Assembly (NCBI RefSeq): GCF_032193805.1
Contig: NZ_JAVBIK010000001.1
Location: 1,633,001-1,697,000, forward strand
Direction: 5' to 3'
DNA: 64,000 bases
Source of the DNA: Rhodoferax potami
GTDB lineage: Bacteria; Pseudomonadota; Gammaproteobacteria; Burkholderiales; Burkholderiaceae_C
Under the pieces are notes generated by a model. The model saw only the letters and a program-made list of their open reading frames with translations, had not been told where the DNA came from and ran no database searches. Position numbers and translations under genes: made by a program. Positions 27,703 to 35,808 of the stretch are shown piece by piece; positions within the stretch are counted from its first letter, which is position 1, and the number at the start of each line of letters is the position of its first letter.

Positions 27703-28041
27703 ATGGAAGAGACGCAGAGCGTGCTCAGGCGTGCAGTGTTGAGTGAACAGACTTGGGCTGAGGTACTGGATCGTTTTGACCGCGCTGGATTGACGATAGA
27801 TGAATTTTGCAGCCGCGAAGGCATCAGTCGCAGCAGCCTTGCTCGCCGACGCACGCTTAGGAATAAACAGAGGGGAATCGCGTCCCCGCTGCGAACGAAC
27901 AAGGTAGCCCCCACCACCGTGCCGAAGGCGGCGTTCGTTGATCTGGGCGACCTTGCTGGAGTGCACGGCAGCGGCAATGGAGCCATGGAGTTACGCATCG
28001 AACTCGGCTCGGGCATGAGTTTGCATCTGGTACGCCGGTAA
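27703..28041 (+). CDS. tnpA: IS66-family accessory protein TnpA (copy 1)
   Basis: A 112-residue protein with an N-terminal HTH-like region (WAEVLDRFDRAGLTIDEFC, then GISRSSLARRR), typical of the first IS66 open frame, needed for transposition in this family. Its stop codon overlaps the tnpB start by 1 nt (TAATG). The same protein is encoded by copies 2 and 3. Confidence 0.88.
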   Translation: MEETQSVLRRAVLSEQTWAEVLDRFDRAGLTIDEFCSREGISRSSLARRRTLRNKQRGIASPLRTNKVAPTTVPKAAFVDLGDLAGVHGSGNGAMELRIELGSGMSLHLVRR

Positions 28042-28388
28042 TGTTCTTTCCCGAGGGCCGCATTCGCGTGTTCCTGTATGGCCAAGCTGCCGATATGCGC
28101 CAGTCCTACGACGGCTTGTACGCTCTGGCACGCCAGGGGTTTGAAGTGGATGTGCTGGCCGGACACATGTTTGTTTTCATCAACCGGCGGCAAACACAGA
28201 TGAAGGTGCTGTACTTTGACCGCAGCGGCTGGTGCCTGTGGTGCAAGCGTTTGGAGAGCGGCAAGTTCTCCCGTAAAGGCGTTCAAGGCGGCAGTGGCGA
28301 GATCGACTGCACGGCGCTCAAACTGATGCTCGAAGGCATCGAAGTGCGCCGACGCCACAAACGCTACCAACACCCTGCGCGGAGGTGA
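28041..28388 (+). CDS. tnpB: IS66-family accessory protein TnpB (copy 1)
   Basis: A 115-residue IS66 Orf2-type protein with the family pattern starting MFFPEGRIRVFLYGQAADMR and the GHMFVFINRRQTQMKVL core. Required with TnpA for transposition; biochemical role not established. Translationally coupled to tnpA. Confidence 0.92.
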   Translation: MFFPEGRIRVFLYGQAADMRQSYDGLYALARQGFEVDVLAGHMFVFINRRQTQMKVLYFDRSGWCLWCKRLESGKFSRKGVQGGSGEIDCTALKLMLEGIEVRRRHKRYQHPARR

Positions 28389-28457
28389 CGATGTGCCCAT
28401 TTTCAATCCGGAGAAGCACTCTTTTGCTTTGTCCCTAAAGGCCGCAAGATAAGGCCC

Positions 28458-30059
28458 ATGTCGATGCCCAATACCAGCACTCCCACATTTACCGTCGAAA
28501 CGGTCATGGGGCTGTCGCCGCAGAGCATCGCGCAGACACTGCAAGCACAGGCCGCCAGCATCAGCGCGCTGGAGCAGCAGCTCGAATGGTTCAAACGCCA
28601 ACTCTTTGGCAAGAAGAGCGAGCGCTTTGCACCCTTGCCCGATGCGCAGCAAATGCACCTGGGGCAACTCCTGGGCGACCTCCCTGCCACTGATGCGCCC
28701 GAAGCCGACTCCGACTCCAACACCATCCCTGCACACCAGCGACGCAAACCCCGCAGCAACTTTGCCGACGAGGGCACGCCCGCATCGTTCTTTGACGAAA
28801 CCAAGGTGCCCGTGCACACCATCGAGCTGGCCAACCCCGAGACCAAAGACCTCTCGCCCGATCAGTACGAGGTTGTCAGCCAGAAGGTCAGCCACCGCTT
28901 GGCACAGCGCCCCGGTGCCTATGTGGTGCTGAAGTATGTGCGCTCTGTCATCAAGCGCCACGACACGCAAACCCTGCACTGTGCGGGCGCGCCAACAGGC
29001 ATCATTGAGGGCAGCCGCGCTGACGTGAGCTTGCTCGCAGGCGTTGTTGTTGACAAGTTTGCCTGGCACATTCCGCTGTACCGGCAGCACCAGCGCCTGA
29101 GCCAAGCGGGCTTCAAACTCAGCCGGGCGTGGCTGACGCAACTGGCGCAAAAGACCATTTCCCTGCTGGAGCCGATTTACGACACGCAGCTCGAGTCGAT
29201 CCGCAACAGCCGGGTCAAGGCAATGGACGAGACCCCCATCAAGGCCGGGCGCAGTGGGCCCGGCAAGATGAAGGCGGCCTACTTCTGGCCTGTGTACGGC
29301 GAACTCGATGAGGTGTGCTTTGCCTATTTCGAGTCGCGCCGCCACGAGCACGTACAGCAGGCATTGGGGCTGCCAGGGGCCACAGATGCCGTGTTGCTCA
29401 CTGACGGCTATGAGGCCTATGCACGTTACGCTGCCAAGACCGGCATTACGCATGCCCAATGCTGGGCGCACTGCAGGCGTGGCTTCTTTGAAGCTCTAGG
29501 GGCCGAGCCACAGGCCGCTGGCCAGGCGCTGCAGCAAATTGGCGAGATTTACGCCCAGGAAGAAGCCATTCGTGAACGTGACCTCTACGGGGATGCCAAA
29601 CGAGAGCACCGTCTAAGCCACAGCAAACCGCTGGTGCAGAACTTCTTTGAATGGGTGGATTTGCAGTTCGAGCGGCAAGGCTTCCTGCCCAGCAATCCGT
29701 TGACCAAGGCATTGGCCTATGCACGCGAGCGCCGCGCGCAACTGCAGGTGTTTCTGGGCGATGCGGATGTGGCCATGGATACGAACCATCTGGAACGCGC
29801 CTTGCGCGCGATACCAATGGGCAGGCGCAATTGGTTATTCTGCTGGACGGAGGTGGGCGCCAAGCGCGCGGGCATCATGCAGAGCCTGATCGTGACATGC
29901 CGTTTACATGACATTGACCCCTACACCTACCTGGTTGATGTCTTGCAACGCGTAGGCCACCACCCCGCCTCCAGAGTTTCAGAACTGACGCCTCGTCAAT
30001 GGAAGCAGCACTTCGCCGAGAATCCATTGCGTTCACCATTACACGGTTTGGTAACGTAG
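28458..30059 (+). CDS. tnpC: IS66-family transposase TnpC (copy 1)
   Basis: DDE transposase of 533 residues. An N-terminal coiled-coil (QAASISALEQQLEWFKRQLFGKKSERF) precedes the catalytic core with D in VKAMDETPIK, D in LLTDGYEAY and E in NHLERALR. The last segment RAIPMGRRNWLFCWTEVGAKRAG is typical for IS66. Intact. Confidence 0.94.
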   Translation: MSMPNTSTPTFTVETVMGLSPQSIAQTLQAQAASISALEQQLEWFKRQLFGKKSERFAPLPDAQQMHLGQLLGDLPATDAPEADSDSNTIPAHQRRKPRSNFADEGTPASFFDETKVPVHTIELANPETKDLSPDQYEVVSQKVSHRLAQRPGAYVVLKYVRSVIKRHDTQTLHCAGAPTGIIEGSRADVSLLAGVVVDKFAWHIPLYRQHQRLSQAGFKLSRAWLTQLAQKTISLLEPIYDTQLESIRNSRVKAMDETPIKAGRSGPGKMKAAYFWPVYGELDEVCFAYFESRRHEHVQQALGLPGATDAVLLTDGYEAYARYAAKTGITHAQCWAHCRRGFFEALGAEPQAAGQALQQIGEIYAQEEAIRERDLYGDAKREHRLSHSKPLVQNFFEWVDLQFERQGFLPSNPLTKALAYARERRAQLQVFLGDADVAMDTNHLERALRAIPMGRRNWLFCWTEVGAKRAGIMQSLIVTCRLHDIDPYTYLVDVLQRVGHHPASRVSELTPRQWKQHFAENPLRSPLHGLVT

Positions 30060-30115
30060 GCAATAACGCCGGACAGTGACCGGTTACGACGGTACGACAC
30101 GAAAGCGGAAGTGCC

Positions 30116-30165
30116 ATAAAAAAACCGCCAAGGTTGCGCATGCTGAAAGCAGAGGCGTGGCGGTT
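30116..30165 (-). terminator. Rho-independent terminator, minus strand
   Basis: Read on the minus strand, AACCGCC (30165-30159) and GGCGGTT (30129-30123) form a stem with a 29-nt loop, followed by a T-tract. It lies about 80 bp after the stop of the HipB-like gene and would end that transcript. The long loop makes it weaker than average. Confidence 0.55.
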
Positions 30166-30244
30166 GTGTTGGAGTCGATTTTAGCGCACTTGGGTCTAGC
30201 GCCAACTTCACGCTGCAACTAAGGTTTGGCGATGCGCTAAGGGC

Positions 30245-30541
30245 CTACTTCTTAGATGCACGTGCTCGCTGGCGGATGCCCCCGGCCGTTGGGATGTTCA
30301 AGGGGCTTATGGTTGCCATGGGTGCAACATTGCGCAACCAGTCCTCTCGGCCAAGCGCACGGACGATTGCAATGAGCGTTCTCAAGGTTGACCCGTTGCC
30401 AGACTCCAAATTCTTCAACGCGCTGACACTGCAACCCGCACGCAATGCCGAGGTGGCTCGTTCGATGTTCAGTTTGAGACGCAGCGATTTGATCTGCTGC
30501 CCAATGTCTGCCTCAAACTCTTCGATGGTATTTGCCTGCAT
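30245..30541 (-). CDS. HipB-like XRE-family HTH protein, without HipA
   Basis: A 98-residue regulator with an XRE helix-turn-helix (IGQQIKSLRLKLNIERATSALRAGCSVSALKNLE) and the tail PMATISPLNIPTAGGIRQRAR, which I recognise from HipB-type antitoxins. HipA normally follows immediately, but here a terminator and the IS66 end come next. The toxin may have been lost at the IS66 junction, or this may be a stand-alone regulator. It lies 78 bp after the 311-residue gene on the same strand. Confidence 0.75.
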   Translation of the reverse strand: MQANTIEEFEADIGQQIKSLRLKLNIERATSALRAGCSVSALKNLESGNGSTLRTLIAIVRALGREDWLRNVAPMATISPLNIPTAGGIRQRARASKK

Positions 30542-30619
30542 TTTTATGGACTCAAATGGAGCAATAAAGTCAAAAATTGGTAGGTTGTGGCTTTATTCGG
30601 ATCCATTATGCAAAGGCGC

Positions 30620-31555
30620 TCAATTTGCAACATCCAGTTCGGGCCAACTGAATAAGCCTTGGAATTGAATGGCCTCCTCATTCCAAATCTGAAACGTTTT
30701 CAATGCCTTTGGGGACAGTTTTTTGAAGTGATCCAGGCATCGATCCACCCAGGTGGTGTACATCAGTGCAGCGTGCACCGTGAGTGATTTGGTGGTGTTG
30801 TCTTCCGTATGGTCATCTGATTTCTCCTTTGGCAACTGGGGCTCGTGGGTGAGCAATCGCGCCATGTGAAGTACGCATAGGCCTTCCATGGTCAGAAGAA
30901 TGCTCCGACCCTTGGTCCCTGCCAGGAAGGGCATTGTGGAAGGGCAATTTCTTAGGCTGTGGATCGCATATTTCATGAAAAAGACAAATTCGAATGGGTC
31001 TTGTGCAAGGTAAGACATACGCGCCTCTATGAGGCCGACCGCGACTCCGTCAAATCCTTTGATACCTTTCAAAACATCCACACCCAACTTAAGGTCAGAG
31101 TTGCGAGCGCGCCAAAACCAAAAATCCTGAGGTCGCGTTCCTTCTCCGCAGACGGATTCGTCGAAATGGAAGTACTGCCAGACATCACTGTCCATGGTCA
31201 AGTAGATTTCCTGTAATTGCTTGGGTCCAAGCAGAACCTCTAAATCCAGTAATTGCCACACCGAGTGGCAAAAAGTGCGTCTTGTACCGGGAAACAAGGG
31301 TTCAATGCGGTCGACTAGGGAATTGGTTGCGCCGACCTTGGCCCCCTGCGGTGAAACGTCCCCGCGCAAGTGTCGAGACCATTGGCCTTTGGAAAGCACA
31401 ACGCGCTTACTCCTGCGGTTCAGAAATTGTTCGAACTCTTCGGACGTGCCCAATTCACTTCGATCTTGCACATGCATGCTCCAAGTGGCCACGCGCATGC
31501 GCTCACGAGGGGTCGTCGTTGGTCGTCCTCGGGGGCGTTTTCGCTCAGATGCCAT
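30620..31555 (-). CDS. Unknown protein divergent from tnsAB
   Basis: A 311-residue soluble protein. The N-terminus is strongly basic (MASERKRPRGRPTTTPRERM), suggesting nucleic-acid contact, and residues 35-75 include RSKRVVLSKGQWSRHLRGD, which could be a DNA-binding helix. No enzyme motif is visible. It is AT-rich and divergent from tnsAB across a 351-bp gap, upstream of a HipB-like gene; three tandem AT-rich repeats sit just before its start. A regulator of the element is possible. Confidence 0.6.
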   Translation of the reverse strand: MASERKRPRGRPTTTPRERMRVATWSMHVQDRSELGTSEEFEQFLNRRSKRVVLSKGQWSRHLRGDVSPQGAKVGATNSLVDRIEPLFPGTRRTFCHSVWQLLDLEVLLGPKQLQEIYLTMDSDVWQYFHFDESVCGEGTRPQDFWFWRARNSDLKLGVDVLKGIKGFDGVAVGLIEARMSYLAQDPFEFVFFMKYAIHSLRNCPSTMPFLAGTKGRSILLTMEGLCVLHMARLLTHEPQLPKEKSDDHTEDNTTKSLTVHAALMYTTWVDRCLDHFKKLSPKALKTFQIWNEEAIQFQGLFSWPELDVAN

Positions 31556-31556
31556 G

Positions 31557-31590
31557 AAATTGCAATTTAATCGTAATTTATTGCAATTTT
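31557..31590. repeat. Three tandem 11-bp AT-rich repeats upstream of 31555 gene
   Basis: On the minus strand the units read AAATTGCAATA / AATTACGATTA / AATTGCAATTT, one helical turn apart, ending next to the ATG. This arrangement is typical of an operator; the binding protein could be the HipB-like regulator or the gene's own product. Role inferred. Confidence 0.5.
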
Positions 31591-31906
31591 AGTCTTGACG
31601 AATTGACGAACCGTGATTCACCGGTAGCTTGGTTTTTGCGCAGGCGTGAGCCGGCGCGCTGGTGCATGCCGCACCAGCTTTTACCAACGCCGAGAAGGAA
31701 AGTGCAGATGTTCGCCAAAGCAAACCGGAAATGAAAAAGCCCAGGCCTTGCCGGGCCCGGGCTTAGTCCAAAGAAGCCATTGCTTCAGTAGTCGTACTTA
31801 AAGTATATGGCGCAAAAGCTCCACGTCAAGTGGGCTGGGGACAACTATTGCCTGTTGTTTTGTGAATTGTTGATGCTTGCCCGATCGGCATTTTCAGGAG
31901 TCTGAA
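31591..31906. other. Gap before tnsAB with two strong hairpins
   Basis: GCTGGTGC (31658-31665) pairs with GCACCAGC (31671-31678) and is followed by TTTT, a terminator-like structure on the plus strand. A second stem, AAAGCCC/GGGCTT at 31737-31764 (minus-strand T-tract), reads as a minus-strand terminator. Together they may insulate tnsAB from neighbours. The tnsAB ribosome-binding site AGGAG is at 31896-31900. Confidence 0.45.
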
Positions 31907-34603
31907 ATGCTGAACGAAAGTGAATTGGCCGAACTGTGCCGTGAACGCAAACTGAGCGACTTTGCCATCGCCACCATCCGCCGGGTGCGGGAAAGTCCCC
32001 CCTCGCGGATCGTGCGCAGTGGTACGCACAACATCGTGACCCATTACGCCAGCCGAAAAATGGGCTGCGTCATTAAGGCCGAGGCAGCAAGAACGGAGCT
32101 AGCGGCCATCTACCACTGGGATCACGACAAGACCACCTACGAGTTCTATGACCAGCCACCGGCGATCAAGAAGATTCATCTTCGGGACAACGGCAAAACG
32201 ACCTCCCACCTCTACACGCCGGACTTCTTTGTGCTCGCAGATGATTTCATCGGCTGGGTGGAATGTAAGGCCGAAGACTGGCTGAAGAATCAGCTGGATC
32301 GTCCGTCGCCCCATTACGTCCGAGATTCAGAGGGGCGCTGGCGTTGTCCGTCAGCGGAACGGTACGCGCAAAGCGTCGGCTTGGGTTTCGCTGTCCGTTC
32401 GTCGGCCGAGTCTGACCCCATCACTATCCAGAACATCGCGGACTTGTCTGATTACTACCGCGAAGACTGTCCGATACCGAGCAAGGCGGAGCTGGCGCGG
32501 GTTCGTGAGTTCATGGGGTCTGGGGGGTGGTGCTGGTTGCGCGACCTCTTGGCCAATGAGCAAGGTCTGAGCGCCGACACGATCTTTAAGATGATTGCGG
32601 ATGAAGAACTGCATGTCGTCATGCAATCCTTCCCCTTGATGAAAGAGCCGCATCGTGTGCGTGTCTATGCGACACGTGCGTTGATGGATTCCAGTGAACT
32701 CTGGTTGCCGGCGATGTTGGCGAAACCTGACACAGAAATTCATCAGGTACAGCCTGTGCCTGGCGAGGCGCTACTGTGGGATGGTGGCGCCTGTGAAGTA
32801 GTCAATGTCGGGGATACCGAAATCTTCCTGCGCATGTCAGGAGGCGCGCTGCAAAACCTGCCGTTGACAGACTTTGAGCGAATGGTGCGAGGCGGCGTCA
32901 TCGTTGGCACCCGTACCATGGTCAATCCCCGTGCGGTTGCAGCAGCTGAGGTCATGCGTCTGGCCTCTGCCGAGGATATCAAGTCTGCAATGCATCGGTA
33001 CTACTGCATCCATCCGCAGTTGTGCCCACCAAATGAAACTCACACATGCTGCAAAAGGGCCGTGCGCAAATGGAAGGCAATGGCCCGGAAAGGATGCATC
33101 GAGTACGGCAATGAATTTGTGGGCTTGATCCCCACCGTTCGCAAGCGTGGCAATCGCAATCGCAAACTGAGTGGACCGACGCTGGCGGTCATGCATCGCT
33201 TCATTGAGGATGAGGTCATGACCGCGTCAGCGCCCAGTCTGTTTGTTTGCTGGGCACTGGTCTGCAATGCCTGCAACAAGGATGGACTTACTGCTCCAAG
33301 TTACAAAACCTTTCTCGCCGAAATCAAACTGCTCAAATCCCCAGAGGAAGTGAAGAAGGCCCGGGAGGGGGAGAAAGCAGGTTACGACCTGGAGCTTCCT
33401 TTCATCAGCTTGGATCGAGAGACGCCTAAGCACGGGACGCGCCCCTTCGAGATTGGGCACATTGATCACACAGTCCTAGATCTTCAGTTCGTCACGGAGG
33501 GCACGAGTACGCCTATGGGCAAGGCCTGCCTGACCGTCATGATTGATGCCTTCACCCGAAAAATCCTCGCGTGGGTGATAACGTTTGATCCCCCCAGCAA
33601 ACGCTCCTGCATGCTGGTGATCCGTGATTGTGTTCGTCGACACGGGCGGATTCCGACAACGATTGTGGTCGACCAGGGCGCGGAGTTCAAGGGAACTTAC
33701 TTTGAGCAACTTCTGGCCTACATGGGGGCCCATAAGCGCATGCGTCCAGCCAGCCATCCCCGCTTCGGCAGCATCATCGAACGCTTCTTCGGCTTGCAGA
33801 ACACAGCATTCATCCACGCTCTATGTGGCAATAACAAAGCCCTGCAGAGTCCACGTCGCATGTCAAAAACCCACGATCCACGCGAGTTGGCGGTGTGGAA
33901 CCTGCGCGCGTTCCGCGAGGCCTTCGAGGGCTTTCTGACTGAGTACTACCACGCGGTAGAGCATCCCGCGCTGGGCATCAGTCCGGCAAAGGCGATGGAA
34001 ATCGGTTTGCTGCAGTCGGGGGCAAGGGCTCACACGCTCACCGCCTATGACCGCAATTTTCTGATCGCCACCATGCCCACTACCGACAAAGGCACGTCCA
34101 AGGTGCAGCGCGATGGTTCTTTCAAGGCCAACCGGGTGGACTACTTTGCCGATAGCTTGGTCGAATACGTGGATCAAAACCTGCCTGTTCGCTACGACCC
34201 GTTCGACCTGTCCCGGGCCTTTGTGATGGGCCGCTCAGGTTGGATCGAGGCTCGCAGCCTGCATACCCACGAACTTGCCGGACGCACTGAGAAGGAAGTC
34301 GAGGTCATTTCTCAGGAGATCAATGCGATCAATGCCCGTACAGGCATTCGAGAAAAGGAGCGGGCTCTTGCGCTGGGTGCCTATCTGCAAACGGTACGGG
34401 GCCGCGAGGCCGCTCTGCGCCTGGAAATGCAGCAGGCACGCGACCGGGAGATGCGCGCAGTCGACGAAGGCGTCGGTCTGCTCGGGACGGCTCCAGCCTA
34501 CACCGGCGACACCTTGGCCATCGAACAACAGTCGGTGCAAAGCCTGGCAACGGCGGAGAGCACCTTTTCGCACATCGCGCAAGAAACATACGAGGACTTC
34601 TGA
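31907..34603 (+). CDS. tnsAB: TnsA-TnsB fusion transposase
   Basis: An 898-residue fused transposase. Residues 55-130 form a TnsA-type endonuclease: E64, D106 (YTPDFFV), E119 and K121 (VECKAEDW), which cuts the 5' ends of the element. From about residue 400, a TnsB/Mu-type integrase core has D520 (GHIDHTVLD), D589 (VVDQGAEFKG) and E625 (IIERFFG), spacing D-35-E. An AGGAG 6 nt before ATG 31907 fixes the start. TnsAB fusions are known in some Tn7-like groups and support cut-and-paste transposition. Followed directly by tnsC. Confidence 0.92.
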   Translation: MLNESELAELCRERKLSDFAIATIRRVRESPPSRIVRSGTHNIVTHYASRKMGCVIKAEAARTELAAIYHWDHDKTTYEFYDQPPAIKKIHLRDNGKTTSHLYTPDFFVLADDFIGWVECKAEDWLKNQLDRPSPHYVRDSEGRWRCPSAERYAQSVGLGFAVRSSAESDPITIQNIADLSDYYREDCPIPSKAELARVREFMGSGGWCWLRDLLANEQGLSADTIFKMIADEELHVVMQSFPLMKEPHRVRVYATRALMDSSELWLPAMLAKPDTEIHQVQPVPGEALLWDGGACEVVNVGDTEIFLRMSGGALQNLPLTDFERMVRGGVIVGTRTMVNPRAVAAAEVMRLASAEDIKSAMHRYYCIHPQLCPPNETHTCCKRAVRKWKAMARKGCIEYGNEFVGLIPTVRKRGNRNRKLSGPTLAVMHRFIEDEVMTASAPSLFVCWALVCNACNKDGLTAPSYKTFLAEIKLLKSPEEVKKAREGEKAGYDLELPFISLDRETPKHGTRPFEIGHIDHTVLDLQFVTEGTSTPMGKACLTVMIDAFTRKILAWVITFDPPSKRSCMLVIRDCVRRHGRIPTTIVVDQGAEFKGTYFEQLLAYMGAHKRMRPASHPRFGSIIERFFGLQNTAFIHALCGNNKALQSPRRMSKTHDPRELAVWNLRAFREAFEGFLTEYYHAVEHPALGISPAKAMEIGLLQSGARAHTLTAYDRNFLIATMPTTDKGTSKVQRDGSFKANRVDYFADSLVEYVDQNLPVRYDPFDLSRAFVMGRSGWIEARSLHTHELAGRTEKEVEVISQEINAINARTGIREKERALALGAYLQTVRGREAALRLEMQQARDREMRAVDEGVGLLGTAPAYTGDTLAIEQQSVQSLATAESTFSHIAQETYEDF

Positions 34604-34605
34604 TC

Positions 34606-35808
34606 ATGCAGCACATTGATCCCAAATTTCCCCAGCACCTGTTGAACGCAAGTTCCGAAGAAAAGCTGGCGTACTTCCATCAGAAAAAGCTCGGCCATCC
34701 ACACCTGACGCAAGCCTACAAGCTGGCCCTCGATTGCATTGAGTTCAGCAGCAAGGGCGAGATCGTGCCCATCATCGGCCCCACTGGGGTTGGTACTACC
34801 GAGCTTGGTAGGAAGCTGTATCGCAACTTCAATGACATGGCGCCGACTCTGGATGAGAACGGTCGTGCGCTACCCTGGGTCGGTGCCATTGGGCTGGAGG
34901 CTCCGAATACGGGAGATCGCATCGACAAGGACTACTGGAAGCGTTTGACGACGGAGATACTTCACCGTGGCGGTGACATTCTGATCGACCGGAAGGTCTA
35001 TGTGCCGCCGAGTCAATTCATGTTGACTCATCCGATTCCACGTGCAGATCCTTTGCAGAAAGGCATAGATACGCTAGTTCATGCCACGGCCAACATGCTG
35101 GAGCATCGCCATACGAAAGTGGTGCTGATAAACCATGCTGACCGCCTGTTCCCAGAATCAGATCCTGCAGGCTGCAACCGCAGCCAGCAAATTCTCATGG
35201 ACCTGGCGGCCCAGACCAATGCGCGGTTTGTGCTCATTGGTGGTTACCAACTTATCCGCTCATCCTGTGCACGGAACAACTGGCTGCGACGCCAGCATAC
35301 GGTGCACTTCCGGCGATACGACCGCAATGATCCGGCGGAATACGGGCAGTTCCGGTCGGTGCTGGTCGATCTTCTGGCACACATGCCGACCTTGCAGCGC
35401 CTGGACAAGATCAGTGATGAATGGGTCATGCGTCTCTACATCAGCACGGTGGGTTGCATCGGCTCCATGAAACGGGTACTGCTTTTGGCGTTTCAGCATG
35501 CGCTGCGGACTGGCGAGAAGATGACGGAGGCCTTCATCCTACAGTTCGTTCTCCACAATGTTGTTGCTTTGGAGATCGCGAAGGAAGCCCGCATGGGTGA
35601 GCACCTGCTCCTGGACGTGACTTCTGCAGAGGTCGAGCAGGTACTCAATGCCGGTTCACTTCCACCGGATATGGATAAAGGCGGCGCGATTTTTGTCAAC
35701 AAACCGCGCCCCAAATCACCGAATGGAGGCAAAGCTGGCTTTGGACGTCGCCGCATCGGTGAACGGAAGTCCAGCCGTGACCCGGTGGGAGGCGGAGATG
35801 ACAAGTAG
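34606..35808 (+). CDS. tnsC: TnsC/TniB-like transposition regulator with altered P-loop
   Basis: A 400-residue AAA+ regulator that links target selection (TniQ) to the transposase. The P-loop at 58-65 reads GPTGVGTT: the invariant lysine is threonine (codon ACT). The Walker B region at 172-179 is VVLINHAD, lacking the usual DE. Either this member has lost ATPase activity or the group uses a non-standard site. Overall length and position, 2 bp after tnsAB and overlapping tniQ by 11 bp, are normal for TnsC. Confidence 0.85.
   Translation: MQHIDPKFPQHLLNASSEEKLAYFHQKKLGHPHLTQAYKLALDCIEFSSKGEIVPIIGPTGVGTTELGRKLYRNFNDMAPTLDENGRALPWVGAIGLEAPNTGDRIDKDYWKRLTTEILHRGGDILIDRKVYVPPSQFMLTHPIPRADPLQKGIDTLVHATANMLEHRHTKVVLINHADRLFPESDPAGCNRSQQILMDLAAQTNARFVLIGGYQLIRSSCARNNWLRRQHTVHFRRYDRNDPAEYGQFRSVLVDLLAHMPTLQRLDKISDEWVMRLYISTVGCIGSMKRVLLLAFQHALRTGEKMTEAFILQFVLHNVVALEIAKEARMGEHLLLDVTSAEVEQVLNAGSLPPDMDKGGAIFVNKPRPKSPNGGKAGFGRRRIGERKSSRDPVGGGDDK

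Larger units (their letters stand above)
27617..30087 (+). mobile_element. IS66-family element, copy 1 (2471 bp)
   Basis: Termini are identical inverted repeats of 23 bp beginning GTAACCGGTCACTGTCC. It carries tnpA, tnpB and tnpC. Copies 2 and 3 have the same length and encode the same proteins. Left flank TCCCGAAC is not repeated on the right (GACGGTAC); its reverse complement is found beside copy 2 instead. Confidence 0.93.

Noticed and set aside
27609..30095. Simple 8-bp target duplication around IS66 copy 1
   Set aside because: TCCCGAAC and GACGGTAC do not match; the true partner is at copy 2, which led to the inversion model.
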